A stretch of DNA of 64,000 bases from Glebionis coronaria (GCA_025667525.1 JANFOE010000057.1:310001-374000), one strand, 5' to 3'. Shown: positions 19,870 through 32,171, counted from the stretch's first letter. Notes: a model not told the origin generated them from the sequence alone. A program made the numbers and translations.

Positions 19870-22057
19870 TGTGACAATCCTCAAATTTCACATCTATGCT
19901 ATAAGCTATTATTGTCTCAAAATGAAAATTTGGCTTGCAATTTTTGCTTTCTGTACCTTACTTGGTAAGATGAACTGCTTCTCACAACCTGAACTGCCAT
20001 TACAACATACTGCTATATGTTGTCAATACAATGTATATATCAAGTCTAAGATCCAAAGTAATCTAATAAGTTCAATATTAATAAGAACATCTCAAATATA
20101 ACTGTGATGCCCTAAATTCCCTTAGAAACCCTAGAATCCCTATAAATGAGTTGTAAACTCAAGAATGGTAAACTATGAATGGAGAATACATATGAATAAG
20201 TCATTATGAATTATAAACAAGTTGTAATATATACTTTGAAGACATAATAATACCTAAGAATGGCAAGAACAAACCATACAAAGCTAAGTACAAGTAAATG
20301 TACATAATAGTCTAGATCACCACCTAAAAACCCTTGATAATCAATATTTCAAGCAATGTAACTACATAAAATCTATGTGCTAGTATAAAAAAAATATACT
20401 AATTACAATCTATCATATAAAGAAAAGTTAATTGATCACAAAATGCTAATATTCACTAATCCATGGCTAATTACAAGTTAAGACCTAGTAACCAAGATTA
20501 GCATATAAAATCCATTATACATTGAATTAGAGTCTAATATTTTGCCATAAATTATAAAACTCAACTGCATATCATATTAAGAATATACATTTATTTCAAG
20601 TCAAGTTACAAGATGGTAAAGCATAAGGTACAAGTTATCAAAGCATAGGATCTTAAGCTCCCATAATTGTCCCTAGAATATGATCAACCTATACAAACCA
20701 TTAAACTTAAAATGTAGAATCCCTAGAAGTCATAAACATACAATATAAGCTCTAGAATAAGTGTCTATAAAGGTACAAACACTAATTACCCAAGAAAGAA
20801 AGTCATTAGAATTAATGACCTAAAAACCCTTATATTAAGAAATCTACATGGAATCATCACCTAGTTCTTTTTGGACAGGTCTATAAATATTAATAGGACT
20901 TCATTAAGGTTATGAGATTATATTTAAACAATGTACAAGTACCCTAATGCACAAGGTACAAGATTTCAATGCATGGCTTGTAAATTAGGTCAATATGAGT
21001 ATTTATGTTTACTTGGAATAACTTAATAAAACCAGTGTAGGGACTTCATGAACACAATGAGGACTATGTATGATGTATAAATTTAGTTTAAGTTAGTAGT
21101 TAGTTGAAGGATAATCATATTTACTAAGATAAAACCCTATATCATTAGAAAACCCTAACCCGTCTAAGTTTTCTTCCTATTTTTACATCAAACCTTTGTT
21201 AAACTTCAAACAAAGAACCCAAATCTCTTAAATAGAATTTCTATACCCTAATTAAACCCTAATACATCACTAATCACATTCCTAAGCCTTTAATCACCAA
21301 AATCACAAAGTATAAAGTTACAAGCCCTAATTTAGACCCGGTATTATGTTTTCCCTCCAAAAACCTATTTCAAACCATTCCCTCCCATTACAACTTTGAA
21401 AATCAGATATTTTATATGTTGTAAGATATTTTAAATGTAAATTCAAGTAGGTGCATCACCTACTTGAAGCTACACATCATCAAACATATCTATATCTTGC
21501 CGTGAGGTATTTTTAGCCACAAAACCAAGATATTTTCCACCCTAGACTCTAGGAACTTTCATAGATATTCCATAGCTTCCCTTAGTCACTAAGTTATCCA
21601 TTATACACATCCATATCCAAAACTTTGATCTTAAGGGTTAGAAATAATATAAATAGGGGTCTTTAGCTTCATTTTAGAATCATCCCTCACTTTCAATATT
21701 CTACACCTATACATTATGTTCACACACCACCATTGAAGCTCTAAAAAGTCCCTAAGATCAGTAGCAAGCTTTGGAAGTAGTTCTAGGAGTTCTTGAAGAG
21801 TTATGAGGAAGATATAGTCCATATACCCCATTAGGACCCATTTTGGAGCATCCTAGGTAATCATTTTGTTAACTAAGCTTTGATCTTGTTATAATACTTT
21901 CATATAGTTGTTATAATGCCACAATTATGTTTGAAATATAATCTAAAAGAAAATAAGTCATTTCATTATTTTAAATGAAAGTTATAAGTTAAAGATGTCT
22001 TAAAACCCTAGTTATGTAATTTACATAAAATAATAAGCAAAAACCCATTTCAAAAGC
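19870..22057 (+). repeat. G1 LTR A, first part
   Basis: Starts TGTGACAATCC after a polypurine tract. It aligns along its length with LTR B (43109 onward): both carry long shared stretches such as AACCCTAGAATCCCTATAAA and GACCTAGTAACCAAGATTAG. It is interrupted at 22057 by LINE-3 and resumes at 37916. Without insertions LTR A is about 3.6 kb. Confidence 0.85.
22044..22057 (+). repeat. Target-site duplication of LINE-3, left copy
   Basis: CCCATTTCAAAAGC here and CCTATTTCAAAAGC at 37916-37929 differ by one base. LTR B reads CCTTTCCAAAAGCTATAAT at the same place, showing the uninterrupted site. Confidence 0.8.
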
Positions 22058-22192
22058 ATCTTGAAACCCTAAAAACATCAATGGCTGCCGAAAAAATCCC
22101 TTCTTCTCATAAACGGATTTTCTTATTCCTTTAATCCGAATACCTTATAATGATGCTATTTTTTCGATTAACCACTGATTATTCTTGAGTTA

Positions 22193-23895
22193 TAATAACT
22201 GACTTTTGGTTGGTTAATAAAAAGGTTTTTGCTTGCAAGATCTCTCTTCGCGTTGCTCGTACCCAATTGATATATATCGTTGTTTCGTTCTCGGTATCTT
22301 CTCGAATCGATCACGGTCAAAAGTGGAATCGTTGTAATTGGTGACTAAAAGGGGGAGCTTGGGTCTAAATCTACTAAAATGTAAGAACTAGAAGTAGTTA
22401 AATTAAACTAAAAATTATAACTGAGAATAAGTACCTCAACACTAAATGAAAAACTCAACTCTGGATCCCTATGCGGAATGTACTGCTCCATTCGGAAAGT
22501 TCCCCTTACTCGGAATAATTAATGCCATGCGGAACAAAGCTCTTATGCGGAAAGTAGCACTTATGCGGAATATTTTGGAAAAAGCTCTATTCGGAAAATG
22601 TCTCTTATGCGGAACAATGAACTCTATGCGGAATACGAGGGCCTATGCGGAAAGTAAGCTATGCGGAAAAATGTCTTACTCGGAATAATCTTCCTTATGC
22701 GGAAAAATGCCCTATTCGGAAAAGAAGATTCTATGCGGAATAATGGGACTATTCGGAATATGGAAAATATTCCGAATAGAGGAAATGGAAATCAGCCTAT
22801 GCGGAATAAATGACAAAATGCCCTATGCGGAATGGATGTTCTATTCGGAAAGTGTTGACTATGCGGAATATCTTAAAGAAAAACCCTATTCGGAAAACCT
22901 TGGAAAGAAAACCTTACTCGGAATAATTATATATTCCGAATAGACAAGAAAATTAGCTACTACTCGGAATAAATGAAATATTCCAAATAGACACAACCCC
23001 AGATTCCCTATTCGGAATCTGGGCGAGATCAGAAAGTGAAGCGACGAACAGGGGAATTTAAGGAACACGAATTCAACCCCAAAAATCACCAAGTTCTTGA
23101 TCAAAACTTAAACCAATTCTACCACTAATCCTTTACTCATAGAAAGCTAGAATCCAAAACAAAAAAATCACAAAACCACTTACTTTTGACAATCAAACCA
23201 TACGAATAATACTTAAGAACTAAGAGACAAAAAGATATGAAGAACAAGATTATGGAAAGATTAAAAGATGATTTGTATTAATGAATTAAGATTCACAAAA
23301 CAAGAAAGGATTACACTTACACGAATGGAATAAATTAAACAAGATGAAAACCACTCCTTAAGGGAGATGGTTCCTAAAAACTAGGAAGAAGAATAACTGA
23401 AAAACTAGAAGAAGATCCAGTCCGGATGTGTGAATGGGAGGAGTATTTATAGGCTTCTCCCTTGGTTGGTGAGCGGGCTTTCTTCCTTTCTTTTTGTCTT
23501 CTCGTCTTTTTAGAAAAGTTGACGTTTTTGATTTCGATTCGGGATTTGTCGACGATTAAATTCAACTCGTCTTTTAATTTCTTCGTTAAATAGACTTGAG
23601 TTTCTTCGACATGTGTAAATCTTCCGTCTTTGGTCCTTTTCTTCGATAAATCTTCAAATAGGCCCATTGACTTCAAATCTTTTGCATCTCTTGGACGATG
23701 GACTTTGTCTTCAGTCTTTTCCTTGATAAAACCCGTGCAATCCCATGTTTTCTCCAATATTTATCCGGTTGGCTCTGAAAACACAACAAACACACAAGCC
23801 ACGCATGATTCCAAACAAATGACATTAAACACGTGTTTTGGTCTTGTTTTAGCAAGAAATAAGTGGGAAAAGGATGGGTGTTTTCACACCTATCA
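22193..23895 (-). repeat. Athila 3' LTR (1703 bp)
   Basis: In plus orientation it runs from TAATAACTGACTTTTGG to TTTTCACACCTATCA. The element end is TGATAGGTG, while the other end reads ..TTATTA where ..TATCA would be canonical; both LTRs share this. On the minus strand a TATA box CTATAAATA is at 23452-23444. It contains the CGGAA array. Confidence 0.9.
22460..23030 (-). repeat. CGGAA array in the Athila 3' LTR
   Basis: About 25 units of (TATG/TATT/TACT)CGGAA(T/A) type, alternating between ATGCGGAA and ATTCGGAA, spaced 11-40 bp, with three or four units inverted (ATATTCCGAATAG). The array lies in the LTR between the TATA box and the internal edge, so transcripts would carry it. Confidence 0.9.
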
Positions 23896-23898
23896 AAT

Positions 23899-23910
23899 CC
23901 CCTACACTTA
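23899..23910 (-). other. Athila polypurine tract
   Basis: The minus strand reads TAAGTGTAGGGG, followed by ATT and the LTR start TGATAGGTG. The same 12-mer recurs at 25444-25431, 25499-25488 and 25721-25709. Confidence 0.75.
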
Positions 23911-25816
23911 ACCATTGCCATGCCCTCATGCAATGCTTAGTGATAAAGCAACATTACACTTTTCTCATAATTAATTAACCTTGGCCTTATTCAAATACTA
24001 GTAAACAAAAATTAAAGCACTAAGAGAAATTTAAAGTAAACAAAAGGATAGAACATAGCTATGTGGAAATAACTTGTAAAGAGATCGAGGACTTACATTA
24101 GGGCTTTGGTGCTGCAAAGATTTATCACCCTCAAGTTTCACGTTCCCCAAACTAAGCTTAAAAACGAGATCATTATTATCATAAGTTAGCAATTCAAACA
24201 CTTACACACATGGCTTAATTAAATGCTTAAACTCCCTTATTCCTAGGTGTATCTCTTATATTTTATTTTTGTCTTAGAATGATCATGAAGATGCATTTTT
24301 GGACTTATTTCGATAGTTTATTTAGGCTGAAAGCAAAGTAGGACGATTTGATCAATAGTTAGCTAAAGGACAAAATCTCTTAAAACTGCTTCTCGGGATA
24401 TCAGAAAGTTCATATCTTGGCATAACTCGGTTCACGATTTGAGACCTTTCTCAGGCCGATATTTGGCATGTACTTCATACTTCATATCTTCGAGAGACGT
24501 TCTTGAGATAATGGTCTTCTCATCATAATAGAGTTTCTTCACTTTGGAGACTTTAGAGGGGTACTCCAACTTTGTTGACCACGACTTCATGATTATTTCT
24601 TCAATCTCTAATTGGGATTTTGAGATACAACGATCCGCCTCCTTTTCGGACTTGGATCTATTTATCCTCATACCTTGTTAGGGTCTTTTCGGATAGACTT
24701 CTCCATGATCTTTATGGGAGTTGATTTCTTTTCGTCGGGAGTCTTGATCCTTCATATTGATTTTGGGAATAATGCTTTTCACATCACTTTTGGATCTTCA
24801 GCAATAAAATTGAATCCTCATGCCTTGTTAGGGCCTTTTCGGACTCGCCAATCTTCGCGCCCCGCTTCATAAGTTATGCCTTGGCTATGAACTCTCGTCA
24901 TTACCGAGCAACTTTTAAACGATCTTGGGCTAGAAGCTAAGTAACCTTTAAAATCGTACGACCTTACTTATTGCAGATAAATTATTAGCAAGTGATGGTA
25001 GAACAGGCAAATAATTACACCAAGTGAGCTTGTGCAAGAATACCGACTTATAATTGACTCTATCATTTCTCGTCCTCCACAATTTAAAATCCCAAGTAAT
25101 GAGACTCGTGGACACTTAGCCTAATAAACCAATTAAGGTCTACATGGTTAAGGATACTAGCTAGAATAAACTTGAATAAGTCTATTCGGGTTGAGTCAAA
25201 ATAAACGCAACGGGCCTAATATGTCAAAGATTTCTAAACTAGCTACATCACTTTATTAAAATTTTTGACTTTATTGCGAGATATATACATATGAAAGCAA
25301 CGATAAAAATATAAAAATTACGACTAAATGGCCAAAGTTAATAAAAAATTTGAAAAATGTTAAAAAGATGATTTTCCGGTTTAATGAAGGCATTTTCATG
25401 GAAAAGTCCACTTAAAACTTCGATAGAAGTCCCCCCTACACTTAAGATAAACATTGTCCTCAATGTTTAAGCATGTGGGAAAAATCTCCCCTACACTTAT
25501 GACATTGTGCACGTTGGTTAACTCGAGTTAAGGAAGAGACGACTAAAGTGATCAATTTCAAATGTGAGTATGAAGAAAATTGAATCACGATAGTTGAGAG
25601 ATAGAACCGGATTTCGGATAACATGGGGGCACGGTTCTTCAAAGATTCCAAGAGTGCAATAATCCCTGTAATCACATCACCATCCAAAAACAAGCAACCT
25701 ATATAGCTCCCCCTACACTTATGATGAAAAACGGGAAAGGGGGATAGATACTCGGGTTGCCTCCCGAGGAGCGCTTGTTTTTGTTTACCGAGTCGCGAGC
25801 CTGACTCGGTCCCGAA
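23911..25816 (-). other. Athila spacer between integrase and 3' LTR
   Basis: A 1.9-kb region with no convincing gene. A 79-codon minus frame (24671-24432) has no recognisable motif. A 30-bp direct repeat (core CCTTGTTAGGG.CTTTTCGGA) occurs at 24665-24694 and 24815-24844. Three further copies of the polypurine motif lie at 25431-25721. A GC-rich stretch (TTGCCTCCCGAGGAGCGC) at 25754-25771 closes the integrase end. Confidence 0.55.
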
Positions 25817-27553
25817 CTAATTCAAGGGAAACGTGGTGAGGGATGGAATCATCTCCTGAGAGATGTCCTCACCAACGTACAATTTCAAACGCTGGCCATT
25901 CACCTTGAAGTTAGGCCCATTTGGCTGAGAAAGCTCAATGGTACCGTAGGGAAAGACATTGGCGATGGTGAATGGACCAGACCAGCGGCTCTTCAACTTG
26001 CCTGAGAAGATCTTCAACCGAGAGTTAAAGAGTAAGACTTGATCACCAACGTTGAACTCTCGGTTCTTGATTTTAGCATCGTGGGTAATCTTGGTCTTCT
26101 CCTTGTAGATCAATGAGTTCTCGTAAGCTTGATTCCTCAATTCTTGCAGCTCGTTGAGTTGAATCTTTCGAAAATCACCGGCTTTGTTGATGTCGAAGTT
26201 AGCCCACTTCAAGGCCCAGTATGCCTTATGTTCCAGCTCGATGGGGAGGTGGCAGGCTTTCCCGTACACAAGACGATAAGGTGTACAACCAATCGGCGTC
26301 TTATAGGCGGTACGGAAAGCCCACAGAGCATCATCAAGTTTATCGGCCCACGAGGCACGATGCTCTCCTACAGTACGTTCCAAAATTCTCTTCAATCCAC
26401 GGTTGGATATCTCGGCTTGACCGTTGGTTTGAGGATGATAAGCGGTGGAAAGACGGTGATTGACACCGTACTTAGCCATGACTCTTGCAAATTGATCGTT
26501 GCAAAAATGAGTCCCGCGGTCACTGATAATAGCACGAGGAACACCGAAACGAGCAAGTAGTTGTTTCAAGAACTTACAAACCACCCTCGCGTCGTTAGTG
26601 GGTAAAGCTTTGGCTTCAACCCATTTAGAGACGTAGTCGACAGCGACAAGGATGTATTTGTTGCCTTTAGAAGAAGGGAATGGCCCCATAAAGTCGATGC
26701 CCCATACATCAAAGATTTCACATTCTTGTATGAAATTTTGAGGCATCTCATCTTTATGTGTGATCTTGCCTTGTTTTTGGCACGCATCACAATGTTTAAC
26801 CATCTCGTGAGCATCACGATAAATGGTGGGCCAATAGAATCCCGAATCAAACACTTTCTTAGCGGTGTAGTTGGGACCAAAATGACCACCGGTGGGTCCT
26901 TTGTGGCAAGCTTGGAGAATATCAAAAGCTGCCGGTCCGTCAACACACCGACGAATGATCAGATCAGCACATTGTTTGAATAGAAAAGGGTCATCCCAAA
27001 AGTAAGTCTTAACATCGTGCAAGAACTTCTTCTTTTGTTGGGATGTTAACCCTTGGATAAGAACACCACCCACTAAGTAGTTTGCAATATCGGCAAACCA
27101 CGGGGTGCCATCAAGATTGGGATTTATAGACATTAAGGTCTCAAGGGGAAAAGAGTCATTGATCTCTTTGTTCGGATGGTCCCCTTGATATGGATCCTCA
27201 AGTCTGCTTAGATGATCCGCGGCTAGGTTTTCAGCACCCTTCTTGTCACGAATTTCAATGTTGAATTCTTGAAGGAGTAAAACCCAGCGGAGAAGTCTTG
27301 GCTTAGAATCATTCTTAGTCATCAAGTACTTCAACGCGGAATGGTCCGTGTATACGATGGTGGTGGATAAAACAAGATAGGGGCGAAATTTCTCAAAAGC
27401 ATAGACAACAGCTAAAAGCTCTTTTTCGGTTGTCGTATAATGCAATTGAGCCCCCGTCATTGTTTTGCTAGCGTAGTGGATTGGTTGGAAGTGTGTATTC
27501 ACTCTTTGGCCCAGAACCGCACCAATAGCAAAGTCGCTAGCATCGCACATCAA
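25817..27553 (-). CDS. Athila RNase H and integrase (pol C-terminal part)
   Basis: An open frame of 578 codons. It opens in the RT connection ([15 protein letters not shown]), then RNase H with TDHSALKYL. The integrase zinc domain has its HHCC residues (HKGPTGGH, then CDACQ). The core has the three catalytic acids in [20 protein letters not shown] and [11 protein letters not shown]-terminal basic region follows ([20 protein letters not shown]). It normally forms part of a polyprotein cut by protease. Here it is separated from the RT fragment by a frameshift near 27580, and the methionine at 27553 is not a natural start. The integrase looks intact in residues but would not be made as usual. 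Confidence 0.85.
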   Translation of the reverse strand: MMCDASDFAIGAVLGQRVNTHFQPIHYASKTMTGAQLHYTTTEKELLAVVYAFEKFRPYLVLSTTIVYTDHSALKYLMTKNDSKPRLLRWVLLLQEFNIEIRDKKGAENLAADHLSRLEDPYQGDHPNKEINDSFPLETLMSINPNLDGTPWFADIANYLVGGVLIQGLTSQQKKKFLHDVKTYFWDDPFLFKQCADLIIRRCVDGPAAFDILQACHKGPTGGHFGPNYTAKKVFDSGFYWPTIYRDAHEMVKHCDACQKQGKITHKDEMPQNFIQECEIFDVWGIDFMGPFPSSKGNKYILVAVDYVSKWVEAKALPTNDARVVCKFLKQLLARFGVPRAIISDRGTHFCNDQFARVMAKYGVNHRLSTAYHPQTNGQAEISNRGLKRILERTVGEHRASWADKLDDALWAFRTAYKTPIGCTPYRLVYGKACHLPIELEHKAYWALKWANFDINKAGDFRKIQLNELQELRNQAYENSLIYKEKTKITHDAKIKNREFNVGDQVLLFNSRLKIFSGKLKSRWSGPFTIANVFPYGTIELSQPNGPNFKVNGQRLKLYVGEDISQEMIPSLTTFPLN

Positions 27554-28074
27554 TTCAAAAGGCAGCTCCCAATTAGGGTAACCAAGACCGGTGCCTTAGT
27601 TAGCTTATCCTTAAGAAGATTGAAGGCTTCGAGGCACTCTTTAGAAAAGATAAAAGGAGTATCTTTTTCCAAGAGGTGGGTCATCGGGCGAGCGATTTTA
27701 GAGAAATCCTGAATGAATCGTCGATAGAAGCCCGCATGACCCAGAAAACTTCTCACACCCTTCACGGTTGAAGGTGGAGGTAATTTGGCTATGACATCAA
27801 CTTTAGCACGGTCGACTTCAAGACCGGCTTTAGAGATTTTGTGTCCTAGCACAATGCCTTCTTTTACCATAAAATGGCATTTTTCCCAATTCAGAACAAG
27901 GCGAGTGTCTTCGCACCGCTTAAGCATACGTTCCAAATTGGCAAGGCACGAAGAGAAGGAATCCCCGAAGACCGAGAAATCATCCATGAAAATGCCTTCA
28001 TTGATCCTATTTAATTTTTGTGCTTGAAAATAACGTTCCCGAAAGAACGGATCCCAAAATCCAATTTTTCTCAC
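27550..28074 (-). pseudogene. Athila reverse transcriptase, C-terminal half
   Basis: The frame contains the catalytic box IFMDDFSVFG, then LVLNWEKCHFM, GIVLGHKIS and VRSFLGHAGFYRRFIQDFS, the RT palm and thumb. It lacks everything upstream of the catalytic box. The first codons (MRKIGFWDPFFRER) come from the deletion junction, only about 25 bp after the primer site. Near 27580 the frame shifts by one base, leaving LIGSCLLN instead of the usual [12 protein letters not shown], which is readable in the next frame. It cannot be functional. Confidence 0.85.
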
Positions 28075-28101
28075 AAGAAACCGTTGATCCTTACGAAAAG
28101 A

Positions 28102-28117
28102 GCCGGCAGCGGCGCCA
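28102..28117 (-). other. Athila primer binding site (tRNA-Asp type)
   Basis: The minus strand reads TGGCGCCGCTGCCGGC, close to the tRNA-Asp site TGGCGCCGTTGCCGGG, 3 bp inside the LTR. Confidence 0.8.
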
Positions 28118-28120
28118 TTT

Positions 28121-29807
28121 TAATAACTCACTTTTGGTTGGTTAATAAAAAGGTTTTTGCTTGAAAGATCTCTCTTTGCGTTGCTCGTACCCAATTGATA
28201 TATATCGTTGTTTCGTTCTCGGTATCTTCTCGAATCGATCACGGTCAAAAGTGGAATCGTTGTAATTGGTGACTAAAAGGGGGAGCTTGGGTCTAAATCT
28301 ACTAAAATGTAAGAACTAGAAGTAGTTAAATTAAACTAAAAATTATAACTGAGAATAAGTACCTCAACACTGAATGGAAAAACTCAACTCTGGATCCCTA
28401 TGCGGAATGTACTGCTCCATTCGGAAAGTTCCCCTTACTCGGAATAATTAATGCCATGCGGAACAAAGCTCTTATGCGGAATATTTTGGAAAAAGCTCTA
28501 TTCGGAAAATGTCTCTTATGCGGAACAATGAACTCTATGCGGAATACGAGGTCCTATGCGGAAAGTAAGCTATGCGGAAAAATGTCTTACTCGGAATAAT
28601 CTTCCTTATGCGGAAAAATGCCCTATTCGGAAAACAAGATTCTATGCGGAATAATGGGACTATTCGGAATATGGAAAATATTCCGAATAGAGGAAATGGA
28701 AATCAGCCTATGCGGAATAAATGACAAAATGCCCTATGCGGAATGAATGTTCTATTCGGAAAGTGTTGACTATGCGGAATATCTTAAAGAAAAACCCTAT
28801 TCGGAAAACCTTGGAAAGAAAACCTTACTCGGAATAATTATATATTCCGAATAGACAAGAAAATTAGCTACTACTCAGAATAAATGAAATATTCCGAATA
28901 GACACAACCCCAGATTCCCTATTCGGAATCTGGGCGAGATCAGAAAGTGAAGCGACGAACAGGGGAATTTAAGGAACACGAATTCAACCCCAAAAATCAC
29001 CAAGTTCTTGATCAAAACTTAAACCAATTCTACCACTAATCCTTTACTCATAGAAAGATAGAATCCAAAACAACAAAATCACAAAACCACTTACTTTTGA
29101 CAATCAAACCATACGAATAATACTTAAGAACTAAGAGACAAAAAGATATGAAGAACAAGATTATGGAAAGATTAAAAGATGATTTGTATTAATGAATTAA
29201 GATTCACAAAACAAGAAAGGATTACACTTACACGAATGGAAGAAATTAAACAAGATGAAAACCACTCCTTAAGGGAGATGGTTCCTAAAAACTAGGAAGA
29301 AGAATAACTGAAAAACTAGAAGAAGAGCCAGTCCGGATGTGTGAATGGGAGGAGTATTTATAGGCTTCTCCCTTGGTTGGTGAGCGGGCTTTCTTCCTTT
29401 CTTTTTGTCTTCTCGTCTTTTCAGAAAAGTTGACGTTTTTTATTTCGATTCGGGATTTGTCGACGATTAAATTCAACTCGTCTTTTAATTTCTTCGTTAA
29501 ATAGACTTGAGTTTCTTCGACATGTGTAAATCTTCCGTCTTTGGTCCTTTTCTTCGATAAATCTTCAAATAGGCCCATTGACTTCAAATCTTTTGCATCT
29601 CTTGGACGATGGACTTTGTCTTCAGTCTTTTTCCTTGATAAAACCCGTGCAATCCCATGTTTTCTCCAATATTTATCCGGTTGGCTCTGAAAACACAACA
29701 AACACACAAGCCACGCATGATTCCAAACAAATGACATTAAACACGTGTTTTGGTCTTGTTTTAGCAAGAAATAAGTGGTAAAAGGATGGGTGTTTTCACA
29801 CCTATCA
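28121..29807 (-). repeat. Athila 5' LTR (1687 bp)
   Basis: Matches 22193-23895 at about 99% by eye. It lacks 18 bp, exactly one CGGAA unit (AAAGTAGCACTTATGCGG of the other copy), and has two single-base insertions. TATA box on the minus strand at 29362-29355. Its CGGAA array spans about 28385-28940. Confidence 0.9.
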
Positions 29808-29812
29808 AGTTA

Positions 29813-30201
29813 ACAAAGTCCTTGTTTGGTTGATTGGTTTTAGGGTTAATTAAATTGGTTTTTATTTTATTCTTTTTTTTGCCGTCATTGATTTATGCTT
29901 TTATTTGGTCTTCGTCGGTTGATAATTATCGCATCATTGGTCGGTTAAGGCATTATTTATAGTGTGGGTCACGTGGTACTAGCGACATATGTTCCTTTTG
30001 TTTTATCTGTGTCTAACATTTATTGTTTTTAGGGTATCGCTTTGGTAGGGTTCGCTTGGTTATTTAATTCCTTGGTGGTTATTTTAATCGTTTGTTAGAT
30101 GTTGCTTTCAATCGTTGGTTGGTTATTTAATTCGTGTGTTAGGTGTTGCTTTCAAACGTAAGTTGGTTATTTAATTCGTGTGTGGGGCTGTTTAAGTTAT
30201 T
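29813..30201 (+). other. LINE-3 5' UTR, resumed after Athila
   Basis: ACAAAGTCCTTGTTTGG continues the GATTATTCTTGAGTTA left at 22192. LINE-2 has the uninterrupted equivalent (minus strand, near 53375-53345). It includes two tandem copies of TTGGTTATTTAATTCGTGTG near 30118-30182. Confidence 0.8.
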
Positions 30202-32171
30202 ATGGTGGGCTCCAATATTGATTCGACTAATGCTTTTCCAAACCCTAGTTCAGTTACTGATACATCATATGGTGACGGACTGAATTTGAATGTAGGGTCA
30301 TTAGAGGATATTGAAAAACTGTTCTCGATCTCCTTCAATACGGTGGAAGTGATTAGTAGATTCATGAATGATGTCCAAAATAACAAATATGAATTCTGGA
30401 AGCGAATGACTACTGAGCAATGGACAAAGACCCTTGATATCGTATGTGCACACCAAGTGGAGTTGGAGAGCAGTGTTAGAACACTTAAACGTCAACATGT
30501 TAATGCTACCAAATCAGGTGTGCGTGATTATAGTAATGCTAGGGATACGTCTATGAGCACTACTTTTGGACATGATGCTAGGGTTACACCAGATTTATCT
30601 AATATCACAATGCGTATGTCCTTAGATCAGCATAAAGAGGTAAGTGTCTCATCTCCACGTTTAGTAAACTGGTTAATGATGAGCTATCGTTTGAACAAAT
30701 GGATATAAACCCTAATGAATGTGTCACTGAGCCTAAGAGGAGTGATCTATTTGACTCAAATATGGATGATTTCACGTTTTCTAATCTAATTGATCCAGTG
30801 ATAGATGTCGGGGAAACTGGGTGGTCTTCCAAGCCTATAGGTAATGAAGTTGAAGTCCCTACATATGAGTTATTTGGTGAAAATGTTACCAATGTTAGCC
30901 GTGGTGAGAAGGAATGTCCTATTGTACAGTCGGTGGATATTGGTGGTCCATCTAACTCCTATGCAGCTGCTGCTAGTTCAAGCCAACAAGTTCCACCTAT
31001 TGCTCGTGTTAATATAGGTTCTGCCATATCTGAAAACAGGTTTGAGGGTGTTCAGGTTTCTATTCCATGTAAAGTAGTTGAAAAAGTTAATACTCATTTT
31101 CATAATACGCTCTATGGATACTTTATTGGTAAACGAATGGCATTTCCAGTGGTTGAGTATTATGCTAAAACAACTTGGGCTAAATTTGGTTTAAAAAGGA
31201 TCATGATGATTCCAATGGTTTCTTCTTCTTTCAATTTGATGTACAATCTGGTTATGAAGCTGTGTTGGAAGGTGGCCCATGGATGATTCGAAATTCTCCC
31301 ATTATTCTTAAAAGGTATACTATGAAGACTAGTCTTCGAAAAGAAGAGTTTACTTGTATTCCTGTGTTGGTCAAATTTCATGATGTGCCTATTCAAGTGT
31401 TTGAGGAAGAGGGTATCAGTTTGATTGCTACATATTTGGGTAAGCCTATTATTCTTGATTCTTTTACTAGTACTATGTGTAAAGAATCTTGGGGTCGTAG
31501 TAGTTTTGCTCGTTGTTTAATTGAAGTTAAATCTGATTGTGATTTACATGAGACAATCACTATTGGTGTTCCTGATTTGGAGGCTGAAGGGTTTACTAAG
31601 GAAGCTATTAAAGTTTAATATGAGTGGAAGCCACCTAGATGTCCTACATGTAATATTTTTTGTCATACGGCTGAAAACTGTCCTAAACGTGTTATCCCTA
31701 AAGTGGCTCCTACAGTTGTACATGAACAAGATGATGGATTTCAACAAGTTCGTAGTAGAAAGCATAACAATAAAGGTAAGCAAGGAAATCAGATTCCGAA
31801 AGGTGTCCCTTTAAGCAAAGGATTCCAGGTTGGTACTCCTTTTCCTTTTTGTCCGAAGTCGTCTACTTCTGGTGTTCATATTCAAGATAACTCATCTAAC
31901 CCTGGTACGACTTCGAATGCATCTAAACGTAATTATAACAAAGTGGATAATGGTATCAAACCTGGTTTGCATACTAATAGTTCCAATAAGTAAATCTGTT
32001 GTGAGTGGCGTTTCTACTTCGAATTCTTTTGGGTCTCTTTCAGAGGAAACAGGTGACCAAAGTGGAGATGATGATGATGAGGAGGTTGAAAACTTTTATG
32101 ATGAATCTGCTAACCTTCTTAATTCTCAATCAGGGGTAAGCACTCCTGTCACGAATGTTTTATATGTTTAG
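30202..32171 (+). pseudogene. LINE-3 ORF1 (DUF4283-like, zinc knuckle)
   Basis: ORF1 of the LINE, a nucleic-acid-binding protein, in four consecutive frame segments: 30202-30708, 30699-31286, 31262-31618 and 31620-32171. Landmarks are YGYFIGKRMAFPVVEYYAK, LEGGPWMIRNSPIILKR, LGKPIILDSFTSTMCKES and RSSFARCLIEV. Then come an in-frame TAA (31616-31618) and the knuckle CPTCNIFCHTAENC (CX2CX4HX4C, intact). An acidic tail ends at TAG (32169-32171). That stop overlaps the ORF2 start in the string ATGTTTAG. Confidence 0.85.

Larger units (their letters stand above)
22193..29807 (-). mobile_element. Athila-type Gypsy element with internal deletion (7615 bp)
   Basis: Two LTRs of about 1.7 kb (22193-23895 and 28121-29807) are flanked by the exact 5-bp duplication AGTTA (22188-22192 and 29808-29812), inside the LINE-3 5' UTR. 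The minus-strand order is 5' LTR, tRNA-Asp-type primer site, partial RT, RNase H, integrase, 1.9-kb spacer, polypurine tract, 3' LTR. Gag, protease and the first part of RT are missing. By eye the LTRs differ at about 18 substitutions and one 18-bp indel, so it is young. Athila rather than Tat is inferred from the primer site and the FMDDFSVFG segment. Confidence 0.9.

Noticed and set aside
23374..23757. Minus-strand lysine-rich ORF of 127 codons in the Athila LTR, with a longer version at 29285-29767
   Set aside because: It lies wholly in LTR sequence around the TATA box, the two LTR versions differ by frameshift, and no known domain is visible.
26129..26560. Plus-strand open frame of 143 codons
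   Set aside because: It is antisense to the Athila integrase, where the coding strand clearly has the integrase motifs.
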